Source: Micrasema longulum (taxonomy: Eukaryota > Arthropoda > Insecta > Trichoptera > Brachycentridae). From it: 64,000 bases of DNA. The notes beneath the pieces are model-generated. The model saw only the letters and a program-made list of their open reading frames with translations, searched no databases and was not told where the DNA came from. Of the stretch, positions 1-10,839 are shown piece after piece. Where the stretch lies: positions 124,001-188,000 of the forward strand of contig JAGVSM010003937.1 in NCBI GenBank assembly GCA_022494885.1, written 5' to 3'. Position numbers and translations under genes: made by a program. Every line of letters starts with the position of its first letter. Position 1 is the first letter of the stretch.

Positions 1-451
1 AATAAAATAACACTATGCAATACAGAATACTTCAAACAAACAATGATTTATAGTGGGTTTGTGTTTATACTTAACGGGATACTGTGTAGACGTCTGTGTG
101 GCCTATAAATTACAAAGTGGAGTTGAGTACTTTAATATCTAATATATCGTGTGAACATCTTTCTTCTGAATGACTTCCTATCGACGCGACGCGACGTTCA
201 AAAACCCATAACTGCACATTTAATTACTGTTTTTGTTAATATTATGAAAATGCACATAAATCACTTTCAATTGCATTTAATACGAATAAATCTTTATTCA
301 ATAAAAAACAAACATTGGAATCAAGATTTTAACAATGTCGATTAAAAATTTGATTGTTATAGGCAAGAAATAAAACACATCGAGGTTATCAGTATTTTAT
401 ATGCACATACGTATAATAATATTTTAATGGAAAATCACAAAAAATATATAT
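1..451. other. AT-rich DNA, no recognised feature
   Basis: I see no family signature, tail or terminal repeat here. The open frame at 151-345 is short, uses a non-ATG start and has no recognisable motif, so I do not call it a gene. Confidence 0.5.
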
Positions 452-580
452 GAACCGGATTATGGTCCCGCCCCGTGGCTAGTGTCAAGGACTCGCGTAT
501 CAAAGATTCAATATTCGAAGCCCACTATACCACAACTTAATTCCAATTTTCTAAAAGTGAGTTGTTTGCAACTCTTTTAA
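452..580 (+). mobile_element. tRNA-derived SINE, family A, copy 1 (decayed)
   Basis: The segment shares the tRNA-like head of the copies at 32553 and 57376 (a 'GTGGCTAGTGTC' block, then a decayed box B, then 'CCACTATACCACAACTTAATT') and the same tail, 'TTCTAAAAGTGAGTTGTTTGCAAC'-like, ending near 580. Box B is broken ('ATATTCGAAGCCC' in place of GGTTCGAATCC), so internal RNA polymerase III promotion is unlikely. It abuts foldback family 1 at 583. Confidence 0.7.
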
Positions 581-582
581 AT

Positions 583-945
583 GTGTGACAAAAGAGAGGG
601 AAAACATTTTTGATTAGGGAATATGGAGGTCTTGGCATTTAAAAAGCTTATGACCTGTCATTGGCTGGTTTAAGTAGCCTCTCTACTCACTGTGTGACAT
701 CCACTATTCTGCCTATGTTTGAACATCCACATTTCCTCAACTCTTTCCTCTCTTTACTTTTGTGAAGTAAAAGAGCTGAAACTTTTATTATGCGGGTGAG
801 ATTCATCCGGCTGAACCAAATCACCTTCTAGGCAACGCCTAAAAACAATTTTCCAATTTTTTATACTTCTTCATTTACCAGGTAGTTAATTCAACAATGT
901 TTGAGTATGTCCAAATGCTTGCAGACTGGCTCGTCGTACAATTAA
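583..945 (+). mobile_element. Foldback element, family 1, copy a
   Basis: The diagnostic core of this non-autonomous family is present: 'GGGAAAACATTTTTGA', then an 'ATATGGAGGTCTTGGCATTT' block, 'GACCTGTCATTGGCTGGTTT', 'TTCTGCCTATGTTTGAACAT', and the 'CATCCGGCTGAACCAAATC' module ending 'AACAATTTTCCA'. A terminal block ('GAGTATGTCCAAATGCTTG') follows at about 903. No coding capacity. The family occurs about eleven times in the window. Confidence 0.75.
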
Positions 946-1097
946 ATGTTTTTATTTTTACCGCGTACAGTAAAAAAATATATATCACTAATTTCCCGCA
1001 GCACGGAACTTCCTCATTGGGTCACAAATATATCACAAATCACAAAAAAATTAAAATGTTATATAACTGACTTAATTAACATTGACCGTATTTTGAA

Positions 1098-1240
1098 AAT
1101 AAAGATGTATGTATAATGTATGTGATGTATGTATAATGTATGTATAATGTATATATAAAAGTATGTATAATGTGTGTATAATGTATAATGTATATGTATA
1201 ATGTATAATGTATCTATAATGTATAATGTATGTATGCCTT
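1098..1240. repeat. Minisatellite of ATGTATAATGT-type units
   Basis: About 140 bases are built from imperfect tandem copies of a TATAATGTATG motif, with units of 8 to 11 bases. The reverse-strand open frame over it is a by-product of the repeat. Confidence 0.85.
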
Positions 1241-1254
1241 TGTATGTCAATTTA

Positions 1255-1490
1255 TAAATTTCGTGTTTTTAATTTTTTTTATTCGTGTTAAATTTTCTCA
1301 ACTTTAAAAAATGTTCAATTTTTTATTTATTGTATTACTTTGTTTTGCATTTTTTGTTTCTTTTTTGTATTATTTTGTAAACTTGCCAAACACAAGAGCC
1401 AGACTCTTTTTTGGCAAGTTTAATCTTAAGTGTTTCATTTTTTGATTGTGTGTGTTGTTTATAAAGATTTTTATTTAAAAAAAATAAAAA
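1255..1490 (+). mobile_element. LINE 3' end with double-stem hairpin
   Basis: A T-rich stretch is followed by a hairpin at 1381-1419 whose outer arms are ACTTGCCAAA and TTTGGCAAGT and which encloses a second AAGAG/CTCTT stem. An A-rich tail follows at about 1478. The same architecture with different arm sequences occurs at 20158 and 45921, the latter directly after a recognisable LINE reading frame. I infer a LINE 3' untranslated region; no coding part is seen at this copy. Confidence 0.55.
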
Positions 1491-1544
1491 AGTGATTTTT
1501 GTATAAAAATAGATTTTATACACTACCGAAATTTTGTTCATAGT

Positions 1545-2003
1545 TTTCCGTCTCCGTTAAAATGTCGATTAATTTTGTTAAGCTCCTTGGAAGGTTAAAA
1601 GCAAATACTTGTCTAGAAGGTTTTCGGACGTTCTCAAAATACTGTTGATAAAAATCAACATTTTTCTCTCTTATTTTCGTTTATGCCCTTATTTTTTATG
1701 ACTTAGCTCGGTTTTGTGGTCACAACATTAATTTCAGGTCAAGTTTAATCTGCGCTTAGAAAATGATTGTAGTATTTTAGTGCCTGACCATAATCGCTAT
1801 AAAAAGTGGTCGGATAAAGCATGAAAGCATGATTTATGGACTTAGTGTGTTTTACCTACAAAACGTGATTATCATGACAAAAGTTATGCTATTTCCTTTT
1901 CGTTTAGGCCTCGAACTCATAAGTCTGTTTTATGTCCAAGAGCACTAAGTTCAAAAAAAACTTTTGTAATGAGGAAGTTCAGCGGTTGAAAAAAAAAATA
2001 TAA
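1545..2003. other. Unassigned AT-rich DNA
   Basis: Contains short pieces also seen elsewhere ('TTTTGTGGTCACAACATTAA' near 1711; 'AATGAGGAAGTTCAGCGGTT' near 1970, the family G left block). Nothing else recognised. Confidence 0.4.
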
Positions 2004-2700
2004 ATGTATTTATTTATTTTTACATCAATGGTTCAAAGAACCTTTTACAAAAAAATAATAATTTACAGAAATAATCACAGCAGTGCACAATAATTATATA
2101 GTACATAGTATGAAATAATAGAATAATTTAAACTGAAACTTTTTGTTAACATATAATATAAAAAACAAAAAAGTAAAAAAGAAACATAAAATCCCTAAAT
2201 AAAAGATATCAATAACCATGAGAAAATTTTATGTTCTAATTATAAATATGACATAGTAAAGTTGAGAAAAACTAGATAATAATAATTTAAAAAAAATAAT
2301 ACAACACTAGTACTTACAAAAATATAAGTTTTTTGAGTAATAAAATAAAAAATTTAAATTAACTAAATAATACCTTTATTTAGTGAAATCATCATCATCA
2401 GTTGATTGTAAAATTTAAATTATGTCTAACATGTTAAAATAAAAAAAATCACGTATTCCCGGAAACAAAGTTATATTTAATAATAATAAATCCATTACCT
2501 ACTTTTCTAAAAAATAACGAGTGAGAATACGTTTTAATTCATGAACAGAATTTGTATTGAAAATATCAAATATTTTTCTAATTCATTTCCATACCTATGT
2601 ATCCTGGGTATAGGGAGTGCATTTAAAAGTTAATCCGTGAATTGTTGCAAAAAAAATATTCCTTACTTAAAGTGTAATATATTTGTAAGAAGACAATCAA
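2004..2700 (-). mobile_element. LINE 3' end with hairpin and short coding remnant
   Basis: Read on the minus strand, the piece ends in a (TAAA)-type tail at 2004-2020 preceded by a perfect GGTTC-TTT-GAACC hairpin (2030-2042). Upstream at roughly 2480-2580 the translation contains 'LKRILTRYFLEK', the kind of FK..LK.YLLEK end seen in LINE C-termini. No RT motif is left. Probably a 5'-truncated copy. Confidence 0.5.
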
Positions 2701-3495
2701 ACAAAGCTAAATGATTTAAAAATAATATTCTTATGTATAGTATTATCATTAATATGACTTTTCAAAAATTTTTATTCTAAAAAAAACTCCGCCCGTGACG
2801 TCATGAGTTGTCGTCAATGAGTTGTACTGACATTTAAAAGAAGTACCCCGCAGCTGTCGAAATGCAATAAACGTTAAAAAAATGGCTACCCGGAAACCAG
2901 AAATCTATCATAACACATAACAACGATATAATTGATTGGTTGTTGCCAACAAAAACTTGTTAGGTTTCAAATTAGTTAAGTTTTTTTTCTTCATATATTT
3001 CTAAAAAAGCTTTGCGTAAAAACTCCTAAATTTTTTTTCGCGTTTATGAAAATATTTATTAAGTACAATTTTCCGTAGCACTAAACTTTTTTTTTAATTA
3101 GTCTGGTGTTTTTTTAAAAATGTATTTTGTTGCGCTATTTTTTAAATTTGTGTGTTTTGACACGACCATGATTTATAAGAATTCATATTTGTTTTAATCC
3201 TCGCTTTCATATTTACTTGTGACGTCCCCTTGCCTCAAATCTCCTGCTAAGTCGTTCTATTTAAATGCGAAAACTCACGAAACACTGAACTTAATTAGTA
3301 ATGTCGGTATCAAATGCAAGACGGTTGCGTGGCCAAACGCTCTTACCACAGCACTATGAGCTGGAAATTTTCATTTTTAATTAGATTTGAAACTTAAATT
3401 TGTAGATCAGACGATGGACGCTTCAATACTGTCAGAAACGTCGGTAAGAAGTAAGTACAGTGCAAAGTACATTTTCAAATAAAACCAGTATGTAA
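2701..3495. other. Unassigned AT-rich DNA with a TGACGTCA-containing repeat block
   Basis: At 2787-2930 there is a block ('GTGACGTCATGAGTT', 'CCGGAAACCAGAAATC') similar in arrangement to parts of 7000-7180 and 32820-32900, so probably part of repeat family G. The rest is unrecognised. Confidence 0.4.
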
Positions 3496-4164
3496 CCCGC
3501 AAGCATAGAATTAAGAATAGTCCAGAAGGAGCGTAGAATCATATTTAAATACATTGGACTGTGTCCGAAAATCCCCCCACTGTGCCCTTCATTCGCCCGC
3601 GCGCATTTGCGATGTTGCCGCGTAATGTTGCACGATGGGAAAAAATATAATACATAACGCAAATGTAAGGTTAAAAAAAATCAATCTGTTAATTTCTCTA
3701 AAATTTTATTGTGCAATTGGAAATATTGATTGACACAACAGAATAAATAAGTAAAGGGTTATTTAATAAGAGTAATTGAATTAATGAACTTTGAACTTAA
3801 AATATACATCAAGTTTTATTTTACACAAAACTGATTTTTATATGATGTTAAATAATATTTGATGTTTTAAAGATAATTTCGGTCAAATGTCCTTCAGAGA
3901 GTTATTTAATCCGAGGTACAATTTTCATTAGTTCTCTCATTAGATGAGCAAAATAGGGTAAAAAAAATTACTACCCTGGCAACACCAACGAAATTTCCAC
4001 TTTGTTTTCTTCGACAATCTGACAGATGGAAAAATAATTAAATTTCAAGTAATGTATTTGCTACCTATACATTCATTTGCTAATTACATTTAAAATGTGA
4101 TCTTATCCTGTTGCTTTAAGATCCTAGCAGTATTCCTACACTTGAAAAGGACACAACACGGCAT

Positions 4165-4500
4165 AGAGCATTTGATTCATGAAGAGGAAAACTTGTCGAA
4201 ATCCGGCGCTCCCAAAACACTAGATTTGGAGATCGTGCTTTTGCCGTTGACGGCCCCCTCTGTCTGAAACCAATTGCTTTCAAACTTACGAATCATCGAG
4301 AGTCCAAGTCAGTTTAGATCCCAACTAAAATCTCACTTCTTTTGACTATCACACCCTAAATTTTAAATCTGGATATATAATATGTCACTTTAATTTAGTT
4401 TGAATGTAAGTTGAGGTATACAATTGTAAAGTGCCCTTGAGGTGATTTAAAAAAAAATGGCGCTATATAAATCAGCCGAATATTATTATAATTATAAGTT
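4165..4500 (+). pseudogene. CR1/L2-type LINE, C-terminal and 3' end
   Basis: The plus-strand frame near 4215-4300 reads 'RFGDRAFAVDGP', resembling the GDRAFSVAAPKLWNSLP region that closes CR1/L2-clade ORF2 proteins; after a stop and frameshift it continues 'FRSQLKSHFF'. The end carries 'GGCGCTATATAAAT' (about 4451) and a TATTAT-rich tail, the typical 3' terminus of L2-like elements in invertebrates. Nested in the hAT-like element. Dead copy. Confidence 0.65.
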
Positions 4501-4519
4501 GAATTAAAATTGATAAGCA

Positions 4520-5110
4520 ATTATTGAACCACACGTTAGCTACTGTAGTAGCATTTTATTTTTACTAAACAAAGAAAACATAGATAAACTAACTGTATTA
4601 CAAAATAAAGCCTTTAGAATCATTTTGAAAAAAAAGAGATTCACGAGGGTAAAGTCGATGGTAAATGAAATGAAATTATTAACATATAAACAAAAAATAT
4701 TTTACAATACAGTGATATTTGTTCATAAAATTATAAACTCTAATAAAAAAACAGAATTTTGGAAAAAAATTGATGGGAACCAGCATGAACACGATCACAA
4801 TACTAGAGAAAAGAACAAAATCAGACTTCCATTTAGGAAAAAGGCAAAGTCACAAAATTCAATTTTATTTAAAGCAATTAAAAAGTATTACGAAATGGAA
4901 ACAAATATTTATGAAGAAAAATACATATCAAAATTTAAAATAATGGTCAAGACATATGTGATAAACAATTTATAAATTAAATTTATTTGCAACGTTATTA
5001 TTAGAACACACATAACAATATGTATGATATGTGTGCCCTAATTTAAGATTTAAATAAAAAATATTAAAAAAATACTACTAACATAAATATAAAGAGCGAA
5101 AAAAAAAATT
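4520..5110 (+). pseudogene. LINE ORF2 C-terminal remnant
   Basis: An open frame from about 4540 to 4977 starts inside the conserved post-RT region ('YCSSILFLLN', then 'LTVLQNKAFRIIL') and continues with a lysine-rich C-terminus containing 'HEHDHNTREKNKIRLP', a form of the H-x-HNTR motif common in Jockey/CR1-type LINE C-termini. About 145 codons without a stop, so relatively young. There is no RT catalytic core. An A-rich 3' region follows to 5110. It sits inside the hAT-like element, beside the CR1/L2 piece. Confidence 0.7.
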
Positions 5111-5261
5111 TTAAAAAAAATCAGGAGTTGCGTACTGAGTGACATCTACAAAGAAACTAATGGGTCAAAACGTAAAACTACTCATTTATGAGTAGTTTAG
5201 TCGCCTTCTGTTTGATGCTCGTATGCGGTTTCTGGACTATTCTTAAGTCTATGCCCGCAAG

Positions 5262-5594
5262 GTTCAAAACTCATAAAGAACTAAGCATTTTTGTAACGAA
5301 TTATTCCCACGATTGACGCGACGCCGACGCCTTAATTTTGTGTGTCTTGTTGCTCTTTACTACTAACAATTATCAAATTATTACTTACTAAAATTCAAAG
5401 CGAGTATTCAAATATGTACAGGCTCACACTTAACTGTAAGTTAAGTACTTGTGTATTTCTAATGGTAAACTATTGATTAATTTGAATAAGTTTATGGTAA
5501 ACATGGTTTGACTTTGATTAGTTCGACACAAAGACGATAACTACGCAAGTAACATCTCTTCAGAAAAGCGTCTAATTAAATTGTTGGTTCTACT
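5262..5594. other. AT-rich DNA, nothing recognised
   Basis: No repeat end, tail or motif that I can assign. Confidence 0.4.
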
Positions 5595-5730
5595 TATTGA
5601 ACAAGATATAATTTTCTGTGTCCGGGTGGATGAAGAATATAGTTCTGAGTGTGAATTAGAACCAGAACCCTGGATGAGTGCTTTCGACTCGATGACTACT
5701 CGCAGTTTAATATCCTTAAGAGGGTGTAAG
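5595..5730 (+). repeat. Repeat family J, copy 1
   Basis: About 120 bases ('CTGGATGAGTGCTTTCGACT', 'TTCTGTGTCCGGGTGG') recur at 32010-32130 in the same orientation with scattered differences. The overlapping 60-codon open frame is not conserved in the second copy (an early stop), so it is not a gene. Confidence 0.6.
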
Positions 5731-5834
5731 AATGACGTTTTCCGTTGTCAGATTTTAGATTAAAAGTTCTTACGGCGATAAAATTAATGTTCATATATGG
5801 TTTCACGTTTTTGACGTTTAATAAACAACAATAT

Positions 5835-6150
5835 TTTGAGTTTGTCCAAACTTTTGTAGACAAGGACTGGATTCAACTCCCTGGGGAGCTGTTTATATTA
5901 ACATTTTACAACAGAGATGAAGAACATTTAAGAGAAGGTAATATAGAAGTCTAGGCATCTACAGGGCTTTGTGACCTGTCAATGGCTGGTTTAAGTGGCC
6001 ACTTTACACACTGTGTAACATTCACCATTCTGCCTATATTTGAACATCTATATTCCTTCAATTCTTGCCTAGTATGTAGGTGAAATAATTCAATTCACCC
6101 GCATAAATAAAGGTTTCAGCTCTTTAACTTCACAAACATCAACAGATGAA
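5835..6150 (+). mobile_element. Foldback element, family 1, copy b
   Basis: Starts with the family terminal block 'GAGTTTGTCCAAACTTTTG', then 'ACAACAGAGATGAAGAACAT', the core 'GACCTGTCAATGGCTGGTTT' and 'GCCACTTTACACACTGTGTA', and the right half in inverted sense ('CAATTCACCCGCATAAATAA', then 'CATCAACAGATGAAAGG'). The two short plus-strand open frames overlapping it are chance. Confidence 0.8.
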
Positions 6151-7130
6151 AGGTTTAATAAACAATTTAGTCTTAAATTAAGTAAAGTTTAGGTACATGC
6201 AAAAAATAAAAATCCTTAAACTAAACACTCTCTAGGGGATAGAGAAGATTCAGAATATTATCCCAGTTGATTGGAGGAGTTCGCTCCTGAATCTACAGTC
6301 GTGTGCTTTAAAGTAGTTAATAACACTAGAAAGTTTTGTCATTTTATATTATATTCTCTAACTGTCCAAAAGTAGATACCCCCTTCAATGGTATCATCTG
6401 TCTAAGAGATTCCTGAGACAAATTGTTTTTTACACATCAATTCTGTTATTAATAGACATGTCAAGTTTAGTCTAACACGTTAGTCTGCTAAGTGATGGAC
6501 TAACAGTCGACTAATAGACACATCAAGTTGATGCTCTTGAGTTCTCTAGTTCAGTTCACGGAACCGAGAGAGACGTAGAAGTATGTAATTGACAGGTGGC
6601 TGAAACGAGGAAGACTGGAAATAAGGAAGTCGAAATGTATTTACGTTTCTATTTTTACAGAAAAAATAGTTAACTCGGGTAAAATGTGATGCGATTTATT
6701 ATTTATCAGAAATGAAAGAGATGGCATATTTATTGATTTAGTTGGTATTATACCGAATATTTCACCTACAAAAAACGCCGAAAAAAAAAAGTTACTCGAA
6801 AGTTAATAAAAAGTTCAGTGCAACGGGAAATGGGACATAACAAATCATTTCCTACACGCTGTGAGAATAAGAGCATTCAATTAGGAATTTCAATGTTTTT
6901 TTATATTTTTTTATTTGTTAATAGACTATATTGCTAAGGCAAAACATTTTTTATTCATTTTTTATGTATCGTATTATCAGCGATACGATTTTTTGAAGTT
7001 TCGTATTTCTGAAATAACTCCGCGTGTGTCGTCAAAGGTTCTCTTCCTCTTATTCTTGATCAGTTCTGCCCATTGATCCATTCACAACAAGCATACCGGA
7101 AATCTTCCATAACTTTCTTATCATTGGTTA
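6151..7130. other. Unassigned DNA with a family G block
   Basis: 6440-6540 has an imperfect doubled motif ('AATAGACATGTCAAGTTTAG' and 'AATAGACACATCAAGTTGAT'). Around 6800-6850 lies 'AAAGTTCAGTGCAACGGGAA', the block seen at 32518, 41627 and 46992. Otherwise unrecognised. Confidence 0.4.
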
Positions 7131-7612
7131 ATTTCTATGAACCAGTGACGTCGTTCAAAGTAGTCCGTTTTTATTAAACTGTTTTTTCTGTTGTTGTTCA
7201 ATTTCATGATCCAATTTTCACCGCGCGCAAGAAAACATTTATTGTTCCTATACTTATATCATGTATGAATGAATAGTTTTTTTATGTTTTGAAATTCAAC
7301 CATAAACAAGTACCTAGGCACCTACTTAAATTCAATATTTTAATATTAACAATTTTTAGTTTTGGGATTTGATCGCAAACAAGTACCCAGGTACCTACTT
7401 ATCAATTATTATTATTTATTTTTTTAATAGAAAAGAAATATTCGCGTTCTTATAATTGACACAAATATTTCAATTTTGGTGGCTGTTTTCAACGAGTTGT
7501 AAATAACTCACTATTAGAAAATGGAAATCAAGTTGGGGTAGAGTGGGGTTTGAACCTCGAGCCTCTGGCCCGTGAGCCCGCAACACTAGCCACGGGACCA
7601 CAACCCGATTCA
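7131..7612 (-). mobile_element. tRNA-derived SINE, family A, copy 2, with downstream family G block
   Basis: The minus strand starts at 7612 with the tRNA-like head ('ATCGGGTTGTGGTCCCGTGG', decayed box B 'GGTTCAAACCCC', 'CTCTACCCCAACTTG') and the 'GTGAGTTATTTACAACTCGT' tail. Further along, near 7180-7136, is 'CTACTTTGAACGACGTCACT', shared with 47138-47157. The head is the longest well-kept part; box B has changed and the copy is probably inactive. Confidence 0.7.
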
Positions 7613-8276
7613 AAGAAAAGTATTTTTCCAAGGTATAGCAGGCAAGCCAACGTTCGGGCAGGACATAGGAAGTGGGTACTACTGACTTTGCAACAATAAT
7701 CGATGAACCAGAGATTCAGTCTTTGTATAATTTACTCATATAAAGTCCTATTTATTTTTATTTTTGCTGAATTTGTGTGCCTAATAATATATGCTTATGT
7801 AAGATTTACAAACCTAACATGCATCTCTTTTTTACTACTTTTCTTCTTTATTTCACGGTTTTACTATAGATCTTTTTTTTTTACTATACATTACTTTTAT
7901 TGAGTTTAACCATTAGAATTAACTTTGTTTTTTTTCTATAGTAAAACTTTGTATTTAACTTTAATTTTGTACAAATTAGCTACGGCCGTTAGTTTAAATA
8001 ATAAATTAATAAATAAATAAGAAAATGGTTTTTAATATATTTCATTCGCGTTGAATTATATTTTACTTCCTTGTATATCAGTTTGATATACAGTTTTATT
8101 ATTATTTTCTGTTAAGATTTGCTATGTTTATGTGCCCGTGACATAGAAATTGTCTGAAATTGGAGTCAGAGGTGACCTTGCATCATAGATTACATTACAA
8201 AATTATATGTGAGCATGATTGCGGACTGTGAAACATAGCATTCGCCTCCACAGCTATTCGGTACAAATGGTGTTAT
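7613..8276. other. Unassigned AT-rich DNA
   Basis: Very T-rich between 7700 and 7930. The open frame at 7703-7903 is a product of that composition. No element recognised. Confidence 0.4.
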
Positions 8277-8440
8277 CTGTAATCGAAACTTGTCCCTCCT
8301 ACGTGGTTCCTCGTTCCCACTAGACGCTCTAGCCAATGTCGCTGGACCTTTCAGTGCTGGGAAAAGAATAAGGTAGAAAATTTTAATCCTAACTCATAAA
8401 CTTGGTATAAAGTAGCGCTCAGGCCTCAGAGTAATAATGC
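8277..8440 (+). repeat. Repeat family D, copy 1
   Basis: 'CTTGTCCCTCCTACGTGGTT' and 'GCTGGACCTTTCAGTGCTGG' match 9667-9740 in the same orientation; the end 'GGCCTCAGAGTAATAATGCG' is matched in reverse at 9521 and 13522. The block 'ACTCATAAACTTGGTATAAA' next to that end suggests an internally deleted element. Confidence 0.65.
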
Positions 8441-8559
8441 GTAACCTAGAGAGAAGCCCTATCACCTATCAGTGTGTTTCATAGAAAGCAAGCGATTTTG
8501 GTTTGTTGGTTAGCAACCAATTGGTGGCTATTTTGTTTTATTTGACAACATAAACATAA

Positions 8560-8805
8560 CGTCTGTCTCACTCTGTTCCATTAAAATATTGCGTATTGTA
8601 TCCTTTTCAACTTATTTTTAAATGTACCTACACTTAAGATAATATTTAGTTTTATATAAATAATCCTTACACTGTATATTATTCACCAGTCTGAAGATGC
8701 CTATTAGAGTGTAAAGAGGTTAATTGGTCAAAAGAAAAAAGCGTAAGTGTACCAAGTATTTTTTAAAATAATAACTTATATGTAAATATAAGTTATTACA
8801 TCAAT
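8560..8805 (+). repeat. Inverted-repeat family K, left copy
   Basis: About 245 bases are an imperfect inverted copy of 10294-10536: 'TCTCACTCTGTTCCATT', 'CTTAAGATAATATTTAG' and 'CTTGGTACACTT'-type blocks match in opposite orientation. The piece ends in a local hairpin, AATAACTTATAT / ATATAAGTTATT (8768-8797). It contains a 'CTGAAGATGCC' motif (8694) discussed as hammerhead-like. Confidence 0.75.
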
Positions 8806-8984
8806 GAATAAACATAACGTTTCGATCGGATGCGTTTGTAGCTGTGCTTGGCTTTGTTTGTAAATAACTTGGATATTTACGTTATAATAAATAAAAATCG
8901 ACTATGGTGAATTTCAGTATGTTTGGTTACAGCAGTAGGAGCGTCAGAGGTGTTAAAGGAGTCAGTTTTCACAGGTAATTGATT

Positions 8985-9185
8985 CCGGGCAAAATGTCAG
9001 GGCCACACTAGGGCCACACTAGGCATCCATATAAAGTTTGAGTTTTTATCGAGTAGAGGTCGATTAAAATTTTACTCGAAAATAGCAATGTTAACCTTGA
9101 AATCACATCTAAAATGACGTGTCTAAATGTCAGGCCGCTACGACTCGCCGTTTCGGAGATGTGACGGACAAACAAACAAACTCAA
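8985..9185 (+). mobile_element. Retroelement 3' end with (ACAA)n tail
   Basis: A 12-base block 'GGGCCACACTAG' is repeated in tandem at about 9001-9024. The far end reads 'GCCGTTTCGGAGATGTGACG' followed by ACAAACAAACAAAC. RTE-type LINEs and their SINEs commonly end in such short tandem tails; membership here is inference. Confidence 0.4.
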
Positions 9186-9479
9186 CACAGGACTTCTGTT
9201 CCATGGAGTTGGGATTTATGTATCAATAAATGTAACGTAAGTATATTGTGAATAAAACAAATAAATAAATAAAAAAATAAACACACACATGTATTTCCAG
9301 TTTTATAAAATAAATATGGGCGAATTATAAAAAAATAAATCGGAATAACCCTGCAATAATAAATACACAGGTACATATTTAAAAGCATTTACAATGCCAA
9401 TCATAATTCATTTAGCAATTCTCGATCTGAGTACGGCCTATTGTTTTTCTGTGTACTGTAGCTAACTTAATACTCAATA
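9186..9479. other. AT-rich DNA, nothing recognised
   Basis: A-rich run near 9250-9290. The minus-strand open frame here is compositional. Confidence 0.4.
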
Positions 9480-9795
9480 GTCATAGAATGGTTTTTCTAC
9501 GTTTGGGCTCCTTTCTAGGTTACTCTGAGGCCCAGGCAAAGTATTAGAATACAAATAGGAATACCATCCTTATCATAGTAGTAGAATAAATATGGTATTC
9601 TTATCCTTATTCCCCCACTATCCCTAGGCGTAACATTATACCAGGTTTATAAGTAAGACCCACTAATCGAAGCTTGTCCCTCCTACGTGGTTCCTCGTTC
9701 CAATTTGCTGCACTAGTCATTGTTGCTGGACCTTTCAGCTCTGGAAAAAAATAGGTACACAATCTCAGGGCCTTACTCATAAACTTGGGATAAAA
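9480..9795 (+). repeat. Repeat family D, copy 2
   Basis: Carries both family blocks: 'GGTTACTCTGAGGCCCAGGC' (9520, inverted relative to copy 1) with 'CTTATTCCCCCACTATCCC', 'TAACATTATACCAGGTTTAT', and then 'CTTGTCCCTCCTACGTGGTT' with 'TGCTGGACCTTTCAGCTCTG'. A third partial copy is at 38568. Confidence 0.65.
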
Positions 9796-10293
9796 TTATA
9801 CCTAAGAAAAGTGGTATCATTGTAATTTTTTATTTTAATCTAGCTGCTTATATTTTGCCTTGTTAAATCTCAGGGAAGCTGGAAGTGTCTCATTTTTACG
9901 ATCAAAATGCTTTGTTTACTTTCATGATAAATAATAACATATTATGTAGAATATATAAATTAAAGTTAGATACATTTATTTTGACTTTTAATGTAGCGTT
10001 ATACTTGTTTAGTATAAAACAGCATTTATCGATATTATTCCTGGCCAATTACCTTTCTTTCCCGCCCTTCCCTTGAAACATTCTTTTGATACCTACCTTA
10101 CACCAAGATAGAAAAAATACTAAAATATAACATTTTGATTTGGAACAAAACGAACATTTTTTTTGACATTACATAAAAAATTGCATATTACTTCTTGGTT
10201 TCATTGCGCGTCGATGAAAAAGTTCCAATAGATCGTTACATTATTTCATTTGAATTATTGATTGTCAATTCTTGAAGGAATTCCATTGTAATG
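9796..10293. other. AT-rich DNA, nothing recognised
   Basis: One 63-codon open frame (9885-10076) has no motif. I see no repeat boundary. Confidence 0.4.
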
Positions 10294-10690
10294 ATGTAGT
10301 AACTTATATTTACATAAAAAATATTATTTAAAAAAATACTTGGTACACTTCCACTTATTTATTTTGACCAATTAGCGCTTTTACCCTCTAATGGGCATCT
10401 TCAGACTTGTAAATATTATACAGTGTAAGGATAATTTATATAAAACTAAATATTATCTTAAGTGTAAATACATTTAAAAATAAGTCGAAAAAGATACAAT
10501 ACGCAATATTTCAATGGAACAGAGTGAGACAAATTATTAAAACATGTGTTGGCGGTATATTTTAAGAGAAGATTCTATTATATGAAAAATATTTATTGTT
10601 TTATGACAATCTGCATTTATTACAGTCTGAAGATGCCCGAAGTATTTTTTTTAATTAATAACTAATATGTAAATATAAGTTATTACATCA
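10294..10690 (-). repeat. Inverted-repeat family K, right copy plus partial third copy
   Basis: 10294-10536 is the inverted partner of 8560-8805. A shorter piece at 10612-10690 repeats 'CAGTCTGAAGATGCCCGAAG' and 'ATGTAAATATAAGTTATTAC' in the orientation of the left copy. Together they suggest an element of about 2 kb with inverted ends or two opposed insertions. Confidence 0.7.
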
Positions 10691-10839
10691 GATCATTACA
10701 TAATTCATTGTGACTTTTATCATCCAGTGCCTAAAATTGAAGAGCATCCTCATCGTATCAAAGGTAGGTTCATTTCCTTGCTCCTTTCCTTTCTTCACAT
10801 ATTTCCAACTTTTTGCAAATCCGAATGAAATTCATTTTT

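Larger units (their letters stand above)
3504..5253 (+). mobile_element. hAT-like non-autonomous element, copy 1 (interrupted)
   Basis: Terminal inverted repeats CATAGAATTAAGAATAGTCC and its near-perfect complement lie at 3504 and 5253, directly flanked by an identical 8-bp duplication, CCCGCAAG (3496-3503 and 5254-5261). An 8-bp duplication is the hallmark of the hAT superfamily (established); assignment from that alone is inference. The body matches the uninterrupted copy at 22926-23738, but about 950 bases of LINE debris are inserted between about 4167 and 5118. No transposase is encoded. A hairpin near the right end (AAACTACTCAT / ATGAGTAGTTT, about 5176-5199) is conserved between copies. 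Confidence 0.85.

Noticed and set aside
1059..1250. His/Tyr-rich open frame
   Set aside because: Translation of a TATAATGTATG minisatellite.
3432..3662. 76-codon minus-strand frame over the left end of the hAT-like element
   Set aside because: Similar frames appear in other copies only because the DNA is repeated; they are broken at different places and show no domain.
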